This document shows, in pieces, positions 34,040 to 44,702 of a stretch of DNA of 64,000 nt; within the stretch, counting starts at the first letter, position 1, and every line of letters begins with the position of its first letter. The stretch spans positions 1 to 64,000 of the forward strand of contig JAEQBH010002192.1 of NCBI GenBank assembly GCA_016808115.1, given 5' to 3'. This stretch comes from Tetrastigma voinierianum. Its lineage: Eukaryota; Streptophyta; Magnoliopsida; Vitales; Vitaceae. The position numbers and the translations under genes were made by a program. A model generated the notes under the pieces. The model had not been told where the DNA came from. It saw only the letters and a program-made list of their open reading frames with translations, and did not search any database.

Positions 34040-35170
34040 TAGGACTTGAGACCTTTGGGCCTTGAGGGAGTGAAGCTGTTGAGGTGGGTATGTGACTGCG
34101 ACCAGATTGGGTGGACCCAAGCGGTCCCTGACGTTACCTCTTCTCTTTGGAGATTAATCTCTATTTTCTCTGCTCCTCCATGGAGATCTGTCTCGGTCTC
34201 TTCGTCTTTTGGGGCTTGATTACACTTACCTACGTCCTTACTTTTCTCGCTTTGCGCGGAAGAGCTTCCTTAGATATAAGAATTTCCTCGCCCGGGTTAT
34301 TTTTCTACTTTGGCGAGCACCTCGACCATGCTTGCCTGAGGGTTCTTCAAGATGGAGAACATTAGGTCTTTGGACTGTATGCCTAGCCCTACGATAAAGG
34401 CGGTGATGACAAATTTCTCATTTGGGATGTCTACCTCTAATGACTCCGAGTTGAACCTCCGGACGTAGGACCTCAGATTCTCCTGTGGGCCTTGCTTTAC
34501 TATCCCGGCCCGGGTGGTAGCTCGGCTTCACATCTGTCCGAGGTTCCAATGAAGTGGAATATGAAGCGATAGAGAGCTCTACGAAGGATGAGATTGAAAT
34601 TTGGCGGGGAGCTTGTTAGACAGACCAAATCTTGAGCCTTTTAGCCTGATGGAAAAGGCTCTACATTGCATGGGGTCATGGTATCCATGCAACTCCATCT
34701 GAGTCTTGTAGGTGTTGAGGTGGTCTACGGGATCCTTTATCCCGTCAAAGGCCTCGATTTGCGGCATCCTGAATTTCACGGAAAGTGTAGTACCAGGCCA
34801 GTGAACAGGGATTCAATTTTCTGTACCAAACATCCATAGGACTAGGGGCTCAACCTTTTATAGCCTCCTTCGTGTGGTTAAGCTCTTGTTGGATGTCCTG
34901 GAACCGGTGCTCCCAAGATTGTTCCCCCTTCCCCTACTGATAAGGGGTTAGGTCATCACCTCCGTCGTTCCTGCCAAGCATCCCCTCATTGCGACCATCT
35001 TTGAGGGGTATGTAGGGATCATGCCCCTTAGTCCGGCTATTTTCTCCTCCCCCATCAACGTCTTGGGGGTGCCGAGGTGTTGTTGTTCCTCCTATGGAGT
35101 GGTATTGCGCCTTCAGGCTGTTTATTGCCTCACGTGGGTGTTGCTGTTTGGTGAGTTCGCGACTCAACCA
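34040..35170 (-). pseudogene. Tat element 2 gag remnant
   Basis: From the N-terminal side, 35167-34934 is a hydrophilic stretch. The frame at 34579-34779 then reads FRMPQIEAFDGIKDPVDHLNTYKTQMELHGY and MQCRAFSIRLKG, the hallmark capsid block of Tat gag. Downstream in other frames come EVDIPNE-like residues and a QHEKFLRWPSQMKTDPTKRD block before a lost nucleocapsid. It forms the particle shell in active relatives. Several stops are present. It starts about 200 bp after the primer-binding site. Confidence 0.85.
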
Positions 35171-35365
35171 TGAGGCTAATTGGCCAGGCTAGTGCCCCCA
35201 TCTCGTTGCTAGTAGCGTGAAGTACTTCGAGAGTGTCTCCTGGTTGTCTGCTGTCAACGTCGTCCTATTGGTCTTGCGTCCTTGGGGGGTTGGCGTGACT
35301 CCTGCTCATGTTTCAAGTCGATACCATCAGTCACTGAGAAATCAATTGATTTGTAAAGGAACAGT

Positions 35366-35384
35366 CGTTCCCACAGACGCCAAA
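35366..35384 (-). promoter_or_regulatory. Primer-binding site of Tat element 2
   Basis: The minus strand reads TTTGGCGTCTGTGGGAACG a few bases after the LTR end (…CACCA at 35389). TTTGGCG.CGTCTGTGGGAA-type sites are the usual Tat-lineage tRNA primer sites; here a short piece after GGCG is missing. It fixes this LTR as the 5' copy. Confidence 0.8.
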
Positions 35385-35388
35385 CTAA

Positions 35389-36009
35389 TGGTGTTTTTTC
35401 TATCGATATTGGGTTGGAGCTTCTTTGGGTCATTTGGGTGGATTCGTCGGGCCGGATACGATCTCTAACTTTGCACATAAAGGGTGGTCGTGAGATCTTT
35501 GGCCCTCTCTCGATGCCTAAGTCAGTTTCTTTCTTACGAAAAGGAAAGAGATCAACTGTTGATGGTTTTGTGATTACGTACCTTTATTTGGTGGAATTGT
35601 TCGGTATTTATCATGAGTGATCACGATGACTTTCCTTGTTAGACGGCGATATGCCATCTTCCCAATTAGGTAGGGAATCTCCTCTTCCTTATCGTTAGCT
35701 GAATATTAGAGGATAATTAGGGAGTCGTGATCGTGAGAGATCCTTCCTCCCTCAATGAGTGGAGAGCGGATCATGGAAGTGGTGCCCATTTTTATATCAT
35801 CTCGTTGGTGGATGGTGACCATCCATGTTACCTATTTATCCGGCGAATTGGACTTAGTTTAATAGAGGCTACCGTGCCTTAAGTAATCGGGATGTGAGTC
35901 ATGGGCAGAGATTCCTCACATTAGGCTAAAGCCAAACACGCCCACCAAAGCCCACCTTAAGCTTTATTGGTGGTTTGTCTCTTGGGTCTATGGTCTGGGC
36001 CCATACGCA
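35389..36009 (-). mobile_element. 5' LTR of Tat element 2
   Basis: Partner of 19257-19843 (see there). On the minus strand it begins TGCGTATGGGCCC at 36009 and ends AACACCA at 35389, next to the primer-binding site. The pair brackets 16.8 kb. The LTRs differ at many sites and by indels. I could not recognise a clean 5-bp target duplication around the pair. Confidence 0.85.
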
Positions 36010-36030
36010 TGTTTTTTAGGCATCATCTGG

Positions 36031-36378
36031 ATGAATCACATTTACATATATGTCACGCTGTTTTTCAACATGGCAATGGTTCCATCATTTAAGATTTGGT
36101 TCTACACATTCTCATATTCATCATTTAATCCCATAAGAAATTGCATCAAATTCATTGAATTATTGTATTCTGTAACAGTCTTGTTACCTCCACAACTGCA
36201 GGTTATAGACATTAAACATGCTAGCTTGTCCCAAAGTTTCTTGAGCTTGGTATAATATTTTGAAATTGATTGATTTCTTGTGGGGAAATTACCAGGATAC
36301 CTTTCTGCGCAATTGATAAAGTAGTTTATTGCTCTCTGCAAACCTCTGCTACAATTCCTTGCAAATCTCAGTTGATGT
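36031..36378 (-). pseudogene. Ty1-copia gag N-terminal fragment
   Basis: The frame 36102-36341 reads QSISKYYTKLKKLWDKLACL, then C.CGGNKTV, then LMQFLMGLNDEYENV, the classic copia gag core. It continues in another frame (ILNDGTIAML-like) up to the Tat LTR at 36009. The C-terminal gag knuckle, protease and integrase of a copia element in the same orientation resume at 19250 and below, beyond the Tat element; the two parts are most simply one element. Its upstream end is cut by the LTR at 36379. Confidence 0.85.
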
Positions 36379-38422
36379 TGTCATGCCCCAAAATCCGGTC
36401 AAAGGGCATGATTGTCATTTCACACTTTAAGTCCGAAGGGACACAACCCTTCAACTTTGTAATTGATTTAAATCCAATTATTACATACCTGTTCAGAGTA
36501 AAAGCATAAAATTCTAACATCACAAATTCCAAATTTCCATACTAATAAAAACTTTTTAAATCTCCACCTTCAATTATGAACTAACATAAAGTCTAAAAAC
36601 AATTATTCAAACACTTCTAACAACTCTCAAATCAAATAATCCAAATGAAAAAAAAATTCATCAACTAAACAAAGTCCATGATGAAATTAAAAAAGCCAAA
36701 AATCTAATAAAAGACAAATCTCATCCTATCCAATCACTCCTCGCCCGAATTAAGAGTACCTGAAAAATGGTCAACAAAGGGAGAATGAGCTAGAATCCCA
36801 ATAAGGTAGATTAATGCAGTTCATGGATAAAATATTTTCAAATCACTGGCAAAAATAAGAGATATTATCATTAGTCATTTTCATAATCTTTTTTTTCCCA
36901 ATATATTCAAATATTTAAGCAAAATCCTTTCACTTCAGATCCAAAAAATTTCATATCAAATTCATTGAGATATTCAAATTAGAAACTTTACTCTGGTCCT
37001 GGCCACCGAATGGTGCCCGACCAGTATGGAACTTTCAGTTGGGTGGCTAGTCTCAAGTGTTCCCTTTAAGGTGGAATGAACAAAAACTACTAGTCTTAGT
37101 AACCTCCTAACTAAATCCCCTTAGAAATTTGAGGTTCAAATCGATTACATTCCCCACCAAGAAATGTAAAAGTCAATTATTATTCTCGTTGATAAGGGCC
37201 GAATAGTGTCAACTATTATTCTCGTTGACAAGGCTGAACCACCAGAGTAAAAAACATAGTTTCAATAATTTCATTCACAAAACATAATATCTCCATAAGT
37301 TATATCACAACAAAACATAAGATCCAACATATTTTTTTATGTAAAATATATTTGATCCATATTTTAAACAAAAACGAAGCAAACATTTTTTTTTAATCGT
37401 ATGTATAAAAATACATTAGAAAAATCATTATTTACACACTTACCTCAGAAAATTTAGAAGTCTGAATAACTTTGAAAATATCCAGCTAAGAGTCTATTCA
37501 CCTAAAGCGAATGACATAAGTATTAAAATCTGAACCTTTTATTCTTATCTTATTTATATATTTTTCTATTATGCTATTATTATTTTTATTAATATTGTTA
37601 TCTTTTTAATTATTTATCATTATCTACAAAATTTACCACAGGCATTTTAAATGCGCAGGTTTTGAAGTCTGTGTGATTTTGTCTTTCCACTATGCCTATC
37701 TAAATATGATTAAATCCTTTTTTTATTTCTTTTCAAAAGCTCATGTCATGATCAAAAGAACCTTTTTTTTTTTTTGTCTTTTTATATTACATAAGCCTCA
37801 TTCATTCATACCTACGGGTGGTCACAAAGCCTACATCTTTATTTTTTTTTTATTTACTTATTTATTTGATTGCTATGGTGGTCCCCTACCACCTTCCTCT
37901 CTCTCTCTCTCTCTTTCTCTCTCTTTTTTATTTATTTTTATATCTATGGTGGTCCTCTACTATCTTCTTCTTTCTCTTCCTTTTTTTTTCTTCTTCTACA
38001 TTTTTTCCTTGATTTCTACGGTGGTACTTACCTTATCACCTTCATCTCTCTATTTTTTTCAAATAAAACCATATTCCTAAACAAAAAAATATTGATTTTT
38101 TTTTCTTTAAACTTAATAAAAATCAAATCTTTCAAGATTGACCCAAACCTAAAGAAACCATAGAATCTGAATAAGGGGATTTATTTCATCTTCTTCAACT
38201 CTAGATCTACGTCCTAGGTTTCCCTAGAATTCTTACGAACAAGAAACTTGGAAACCCTTTCAAACCACCCCAGATTATGAGTTCTACGCTTGGAACCCTA
38301 CATAGAAATGAAAAATCTAATGAATAAATGTTTTTATACTAGGGCTTCCTGGAATGTCTAGATTCCCTTCATAAAATTTCCTTATTTGCCCTTTTATTTT
38401 ATTTTATTTTTTGCGGTGTACA
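36379..38422 (-). mobile_element. 3' LTR of a chromovirus (Tekay/Del-like)
   Basis: On the minus strand it starts TGTACACC at 38422, right after a G-rich polypurine tract, and ends TTTTGGGGCATGACA at 36379. A TATA box (TATAAAAA) lies near 38335, about 85 bases in. The length, 2.04 kb, fits the group. It carries tandem words near 37805-38050 and a direct repeat 'attattctcgttga.aaggc' near 37180-37235. The pol end (38440-38745) is adjacent upstream. Open frames inside it are low-complexity (Leu/Phe/Ser-rich from CT and T tracts). Confidence 0.75.
37805..38050. repeat. ~72-bp tandem words and CT-rich microsatellite in the chromovirus LTR
   Basis: 'tatggtggtccyctacyacctt' followed by a CT/T-rich tract recurs with starts near 37874, 37946 and 38017, about 72 bp apart, with a weaker copy near 37813. 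A (ct)n run lies at 37892-37925. Confidence 0.75.
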
Positions 38423-38440
38423 TCCTCCCCCCTCCTAATA
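38423..38440 (-). promoter_or_regulatory. Polypurine tract of the chromovirus
   Basis: The minus strand reads TATTAGGAGGGGGGAGGA immediately before TGTACACC. It is the expected priming site for second-strand synthesis, between the pol stop region and the 3' LTR. Confidence 0.75.
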
Positions 38441-38745
38441 AAAGTTTTGTCTCTAGCTTGACATACGGAATCTCGAAATAGTTGAGGATGCTTGTCCCTC
38501 ATTTCATCTTCTAACTCCCAAGTTGCTTCTCGGATATCATGATTGCTCCACTGGAATTTTACCAACTTGACTATTGTACGTCGTAACACCTTATCCATCA
38601 CGTCTACAATTCGAATGGGTACCTCTTCATAGGTTAAGTCCTCATAGCAGGCGTCTTCTATCACCACCCTATAGAGACGGCACATTGCTTTGATCTTATC
38701 GCTACCGTACCATAAAGTGGCACTTCCTCCCAATTCGGCTGAGTT
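38440..38745 (-). pseudogene. Chromovirus integrase C-terminus with chromodomain-like end
   Basis: The frame on the minus strand reads YEDLTYEEVPIRIVDVMDKVLR, then VKFQWSNHDIREATWELEDEMRDKHPQLF. That is the Tekay/Del-type C-terminal block, whose chromodomain helps target insertion to marked chromatin. Upstream the similarity ends at about 38745, and the sequence changes to an Athila RT. So only the last ~100 residues of this pol survive. The frame is open here, although a short shift is likely near the end. Confidence 0.85.
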
Positions 38746-38799
38746 GGTTCCTTCACATCAGTATACCCAGGCCTTAGGTTTTCGGACAATTGTCAAGGG

Positions 38800-39470
38800 A
38801 GTTCCCTAATACGAAAAGTCGTCCATGAACACCTCAGTGGTCTTTTCAACCATATATGAGAATATGGCCATCATACGGTTGAAATGTGCCTAGTGCATTT
38901 ACCAAAACACAAAGGGCATTGCTTCAAATGCGAATGTACCATAAGAAGACCCAAGTAGATGTCGTTTTCTCTTCGCTGGGGCTATAGCGATCTGATTATA
39001 GCCAGAATACCCATCCAAGAAATAGTAATATTCATGCCCTGCCAGCCTATCCAACATCTAATCCAAAAATGGTAGTGAAAAATGGTCTTTTCGGGTAGCC
39101 TTATTCAATTTCCCGTAGTCAATACAAATTCTCCAACCTATGACTATTCTAAAAGGCAACAATATATTATTCTCTGTCTTTATCACTGTTGTTCCTCCAT
39201 TTTTTAGCACAACCTATACCGAACTCACCCATGCACTATCGGAAATAGGATAAATAACCCCGGCATCTAGCCACTTCAGCACTTCCTTGCGGACTACTTC
39301 TTTCATGGTTGGATTTAGTCTCCTCTGTGCTTCCAAAGAAGGCTTACGACCATCTTCTAGAAGAATTCGATGCATACATAGGGCCAGTCCCTTTAAATCG
39401 ACCAAAGACAGTAGCGCGTCCTTGTGATCCTTGAGTACTCTGTGCAACTTATCTTCTTCTGCTGTTTATC
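38800..39470 (-). pseudogene. Athila element B reverse transcriptase remnant
   Basis: The frame 39214-39447 reads LCMHRILLEDGRKPSLEAQRRLNPTMKEVVRKE and DAGVIYPISDSAWVSSV, the Athila RT start. It continues in other frames with CIDYGKLNKATRKDHF, a DRLAGHEYY..LDGYSGYNQI block, and the catalytic VFMDDFS near 38815-38840. Stops lie between. It is cut off soon after the catalytic box by the junction with the chromovirus fragment. RNase H and integrase of this copy are missing. Confidence 0.88.
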
Positions 39471-39485
39471 GAGAATTTGAAATAA

Positions 39486-40494
39486 TCAACCCAGTAAGGT
39501 GGGCGTCCCAAGATAAGCATACCTCAAATGGCTGGGTAGTGGCTTTTGCTCCCTCTTGGGTGGTTGTTTGAAGGATGGCACTGACGTTTGAGCAATTTCA
39601 CCTAGGGGTTTGTAGTATTTCCTTCTATTAGGCTGGAAGGAGTCCATCCATTTCACATACTCTTTGACCTCTTCTCCTAGTTCTTTTGATTCACTCTGTA
39701 CTAGGCTAGTCTCCAAAGGGTCAGTGAGACCACTTTGGTTAGACACTATAGCCTCTACGGTCTCTATCATGAAGCATGTATCACTCTCTACTGGGTGTCT
39801 CACGGCCTCAAACACACTGAACTTGACCTTGTCATCCACCTTGCTCTCGATTTCAACTCTCCTCTGTCGATCATTACCCTACCGTTGGCGAAATGGTCTG
39901 CAATATTATGGGTATTTCTTTTATCTTCTTTCATGTCTAGAATGATGAAATATCTGGGAGATAAACTTGTCACAAGTAACCCGAACGTCTTCTATCACCC
40001 CCTCCAAGGGATGTTTAGTGACACAATACGCTAAGCGGAGTGTAATTGTAGTTGGGTGAGCTTCACCTAATCCCAGTCGTTTGAATATGGATAATGACAT
40101 GAGGTTAATACTAGCTCCTAGGTCACACAAGGCCCTCTCAAAGATGGAGTTCCCGATGGTATAAGGAATAAATGCAAGAAATTTGCACAGGTCTTTTCGG
40201 CTTTTGTGGCAGTTTCCTCTGAAGGATGGCACTACATTCCTCGGTGAGATTCACTATCTTGAAATTCGACAATCTTCTTTTCTTTGACAGTATATCCTTC
40301 ATGAATTTTACATAACTGGGCATATGTTCAAACGCATCAGCAAATGGAATGGTTATATGCAGTTTCTTGAACACTTCCATTAACTTTGTGAATTGCTTGT
40401 CCAATTTATTCTTCTTCAGGCGTTGAGGGTATGGAATTGGGACAGTGGGTTCAGTTGTGGTTGGTCGATCTTTAGCCTCAGTTTCTTCTTCCAT
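39486..40494 (-). pseudogene. Athila element B protease region remnant
   Basis: 40138-40494: PIPYPQRLKKNKLDKQFTKLMEVFKKLHITIPFADAFEHMPSYVKFMKDIL, the block before the protease. 39921-40232, in another frame: TIGNSIFERALCDLGASINLMSLSIFKRLGLGEAHPT. The protease active site DLGAS is intact, and the end is HPLEGVIEDV..DKF. 39486-39839 continues the spacer to RT. Athila proteases use DLGA rather than DTGA. One frameshift (about 40140-40230) separates the two parts. Confidence 0.9.
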
Positions 40495-40581
40495 AGACTT
40501 TTTCTCCTAGGGCTATTCCCTTTCTATCTTGTCATTCTGACTGGTCTGGATTACTTCCTCAATTTCTACCTCTCCCATCCT

Positions 40582-42010
40582 TTAGTAGCGACCTTGATGC
40601 GCTAATTCTTGACTTCTCAACATGACAACTTTTACATGTTCATTACCTTCTCGTCTCGGGTTCACCTCTGAGTTTCTAGGAAATGATTCGTGTTGCCTCT
40701 CAGTCAATAATGTGGCCATTTGGCCTATTTTCACTTCTAGGTTTCTGAGTTGGCCCCCTTGATTATGTAGTTGGGTGGATTGGTTTTGTAGCTGCTGAGC
40801 CTGATTTTGGAATGTGGTCTTCGTCTCATTCATAAATGTGCTATGGGAAGTCATCATATGGGCTAAGGCTTCTTCCAAATCCACTTTCTTCTCGGTGGCG
40901 GCTTGCTGGCGAAATTAGTGGCATACTATTATGGTTATTCCTCATGTAATTGATTACTACGATTATTAAGTTACCTCTGACCACGGCCTTGATTTTGATT
41001 TTGATTCTGGTACGTTACGATATGTAGCCACATCCATCACATCTTGTTGTTGATTATGCTAATTCACATACTGTGCTTGCTCCATTGTCATGCCTTGTTG
41101 AAAATCCATGAGTACTATGTTGTCCTCCCTGAGACTCATGAATCTCCATGGGTTGATACAGATCATGATCATTGTATCGTGTTGCTTTTTGACATGTTTA
41201 GTTAACTGCGCGACATGGTTTACCAGGTTACTAAGAACTTCTGTGTCTGCTCCCACTAAGGGCTTCCTAGGTGCTGATACATCCCGAGGCCAACGTTAGA
41301 ATTAGTCATTTTGTATCTTTGATATCTCATAAGCGATGTAGTCTTTTTCATAAGGGCACGTCCTATTGAGGGATCAATGATTATCCTAGCTGAATCGCTT
41401 AAACCGTTATAGAACTTGTGCACTTGCATCCACCTAGTTGACTTGTAATGTGGGCATCTCCTCAGTAGCTCCTTAAATCTCCGGGCTTTCGGCGAGTTCT
41501 CTCCCTCAAATTATGCGAATGTGTTGATCTCTTTTTGGTTATGCGATCTTTTCTTGGTGGGAAAATTTTGGTCATAAATTTCAAAATTTATGCACTAAGT
41601 CATTCCACGAGGTAATGGAATCCGGTGGTTGGCTAGTCAACCAATGCTTAGCTTAGTGCGGCTAAGTGGCCCGGTGGGAATAGGCCTTGTCGAGAGCTTC
41701 TTCTGTTACTCCATTATACTTGGTATGTCCACGGGCTTGATAAAACTTGTCAGATGTGCATTCGGATTCTCACTAGGTAACCCATGAAACTGTATATTGT
41801 GGAGCATTTGTAGAGTTACTCCTTTCAGCTCAAAGTTGTTCGCTTAAATGGGTGGTCGTTGTATAGCTTATTGAACAACTATAGGTGATAAGGCGAACTC
41901 CTCAAGTAGCATATCACGGATTATCGAACATCTGAGATGATCGGTGGCTGATCTCTATAATTCTGTCCATTCTAATCCACTTGTGGTTCATTCCTTTCTT
42001 GGAACCGTCC
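40582..42010 (-). pseudogene. Athila element B gag remnant
   Basis: Minus-strand frames give, N to C: TSQPPDSITSWNDLVHKF (capsid block, about 41590-41640), GRELAESPE.. (about 41470-41500), MSKT-like region lost, ADTEVLSNLVNHVAQLTKHV (about 41200-41250) and then LEVKIGQMATLLTERQHESFPRNSEVNPR (40640-40760), the standard Athila gag C-terminus. It is broken by many stops. A coiled-coil-like, Gln/Asn-rich segment (QNQAQQLQNQSTQLHNQ) precedes the last block. Confidence 0.85.
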
Positions 42011-42318
42011 TTCATCCTCTTGGTTCTATATGATTTTAAATTGGGTTACATGTGCTTCTCTGCGTAATTGATGTAATGTCCGTTCTGGTTCAGGATCGAA
42101 TGGAAGTAATTCCCTGCGATATTGTCTTTGCATGCACACTAATTGCTTTCTTGAAATCACAAGTATGAAGTCGAGACCAAGTCACAACACAGATGAAATA
42201 AGGTAAAATACCTAAAACAAAGAATAAAAAAAATGATTAATAAGTAAAAAGAACTAAATAAAATATAATTGATCCAAAGTAAAATTATGGCATTTTGTCG
42301 ATATCAACACTAAACTTC

Positions 42319-42336
42319 TCCCCAGCAACAACGCCA
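42319..42336 (-). promoter_or_regulatory. Primer-binding site of Athila element B (tRNA-Asp type)
   Basis: The minus strand reads TGGCGTTGTTGCTGGGGA, matching the TGGCGCCGTTGCCGGGGA tRNA-Asp site of Athila elements at 15 of 18 positions. It sits just inside an LTR end (…CGTCAAGTTTT). Confidence 0.85.
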
Positions 42337-43560
42337 AAAACTTGACGAGTTGAAAGTGAGTATGTAAAAGTTTGTAAAAATGCAGACCCGTGTGCGCAAG
42401 TATACGAGTTGAGTTCACGTAGTGTAGTGGCTAGTCAACTGTCGTTCCCACGAAGAGAAGCATGTTAAATACTGGTTTAGTGATCTAGACAATTTGGATC
42501 TAATCCCATAGCGAATTATAACTAAATTAACTTGGAGTTTAAAAGCCTAATATTAAAAAAATTCGATTTAAGGTAATGATGAGGAACTAGAGTTTGCCTT
42601 CGCCTACCACACCCGATGGCTTTTAACCTAGATATAGTATTTATTTAATATTCCATACTATGATTTCTGTTCGCGGTTGATCGGACACAAGATATTCTCT
42701 CGAGATATAGGCGCCTATCTCGTAGGTGGGTGTGTGCATCTACTTTGACCCCTTGACTCCGAGATGCATAAATGTGCAAACCCTAGTGCTACACTTGCAA
42801 TGCGGGATATCTCTATTCCCTGATTGACCAAGTGTTGTTTTACCCATGTCCCTATGAGTCATCTTCTCTCGATATCAAACTTTTAGCATTAGCATGCCAC
42901 AATTGGCCAAATAATGACATGTAATTAAATTCAAGAGTAAAGCAAACATAGAAATTCATATCAATATTAAATAAACCACAATTAAGGTACTAATCCATAA
43001 TGGTGCGGTTAGAGTTGACAAACCTAAAGAGAAAGTTAGTTCATAATGAATTTCCTTCTGATTGAAAGATTTTAAACATCGACGAATCGGGAAAGAAATA
43101 CGGAAAATTAAGTCTTCACGATCTCTCGGAATCCGTCTCCGCCAATCTCTCTATATCTATCTCTCCTTGTGTTCAACTTGCCTCTGAATCCCTCTCTCTT
43201 GCCTCAAAATTGCTTCTCTTTTATATCCCCGGGATCCTGGCCCATCAATGGCCTAGAAAATCAGAGATTTTAATGCTCCCGTTCTGGAAAAGGAGACCTC
43301 GCTACCTTTGCGGAGAAGGGCTACGCATGGCAGATGCAAGGCCAATGGAATCTTCTGTCCCGGTTATTGCATGGCGTGGGGCCTCCCACGTTGCTGCCCG
43401 AACCGCTAAATCATGATGTAGAGAGTGCACACCATTCTTTGTGTACAGGGCTCCAACGCTACACTTCTTTGTGTCTTCTCTGCTTCGATTCTTTTCTTCT
43501 ATTATTTAGCTTCCTTTTTTATTCCAATATCGCCATGTCCTATAAAACATTATAGTATGG
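42337..43560 (-). mobile_element. 5' LTR of Athila element B
   Basis: U5 on the minus strand holds 'ttctcttcgtgggaacgacagttgac' and ends 'cttgcgcacacgggtct..ttcaactcgtca' before the primer-binding site, the usual Athila end. Upstream it is AT-rich with GC-richer stretches (about 43220-43440). The outer boundary near 43560 is inferred from the start of an unrelated gag fragment and is not precise. Confidence 0.62.
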
Positions 43561-43679
43561 GGGATTAGCGCAATATTAGTGAATATGAATGTGAATCATG
43601 CAATTGAGCTATAAAAACACATAAAAATTGTATTGAAATGCATGTATGATTCACTCCGATCATTAGTGAACAAGACCAG

Positions 43680-44345
43680 GGTAGGGACCTTGGCCTTCCT
43701 ACACGGGATAGGAAGGACAAGTCTTGTGATGCCATTTCTAACTTTGAAGGACGGATTGCCAAGCTAGAGTTGGGTATGGTAGACACCAAGGGGGATGTGG
43801 ACCTTTTGGAGCAACGCATTGAGAAGGCCATGGGGGATCTGCGGGGGAAAATCGAGGACCTTCAAGAGGGGATGCAAGGTTTGCTAGTTCACACATTGTC
43901 ACACAAGGAGTTCATGGCTTTTAAAGGCAAGGTTTTGAGTGTGCTCAATAGGTTGGAGTCAAGGGTTGATGCCTTGACAAGGCATGTGGAAGCTCGGGAT
44001 GAGCAAATGTGGTTGGAGTAAGCCATCTGTAAGGCCGCGATATCGGCTCGAGTTATGGCTACTCATGAGAGCTTAGAGGATAGCCACACCATGGGTGGGT
44101 GAGAAGAGGTGTCTCCCAGTACTACCAGGTATGGGAAGGGCAAGGTGCCCTACACTAGGGAAGGTAAGGGCAAGGGCAAGCAGCGGGAGTCTACGCTAAG
44201 GTTGAGATGCTTAATATGCGATGGTTCGCATTTGGCAAGGGAATGCCCTAAGAGGGAAGCGCTTAATGCCCTAACCAAGAAAAGCAAAAATTATGAGGGG
44301 GATGAACACTTTGGTTGTCCCTTTGCAGTTTTTAGGGATCGACTG
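43680..44345 (+). pseudogene. Chromovirus-type gag fragment with internal deletion
   Basis: 43770-44018 encodes a coiled coil (DVDLLEQRIEKAMGDLRGKIEDLQEGMQ, then VLSVLNRLESRVDALTRHVEARDEQM) followed, past a stop, by ICKAAISARVMATHES. From 44109 a basic linker KGKVPYTREGKGKGKQRES leads to a CCHC knuckle, CLICDGSHLARECPKREALNAL (C-x2-C-x4-H-x4-C, all four ligands present). In relatives a capsid domain of about 200 residues lies between these parts; it is absent here. No protease or RT follows. Ends near 44345. Confidence 0.75.
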
Positions 44346-44702
44346 TAATTAGGGCTATTAGGGCTTCTAATTTCCCTAACCCCTAGACTTTTTAAATCAA
44401 TTAGGATAAATATTAGCCACATCAGCAACTTACATGGCTGATTTCGCACTTATTTTAATGTCGTTTGGGCTCATTAATGTTATCAGTTACTACATGGATT
44501 TAAGGCTACTGGAGTAAATGTTAGGGACCTATTTAGATCTAAAAAAATTTCTAGGTATAAGTAGGATATTTGGTAAAACACGAGGGGTTTTTTGCACCTT
44601 TACCCAGAAAGAAAGCTACAAGTTTGATTTGCGATGATCCTGATAATCTTCATAGGCATATTTTCACAACATCTCTAAAAATTTGACCATTAAATATTTG
44701 AA
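44346..44702. other. AT-rich spacer, nothing recognised
   Basis: No domain, repeat or terminal motif is seen between the gag fragment and the LINE fragment. Confidence 0.5.

Noticed and set aside
37673..38163. Leu/Phe/Ser-rich frames resembling multi-pass membrane proteins
   Set aside because: They are produced by T- and CT-rich repeats within the chromovirus LTR.
42319..42336. Possible tRNA gene end (matches the 3' end of tRNA-Asp); same at 56502-56520
   Set aside because: Only the primer-binding-site length matches, there is no cloverleaf around it, and both sites sit at LTR ends.
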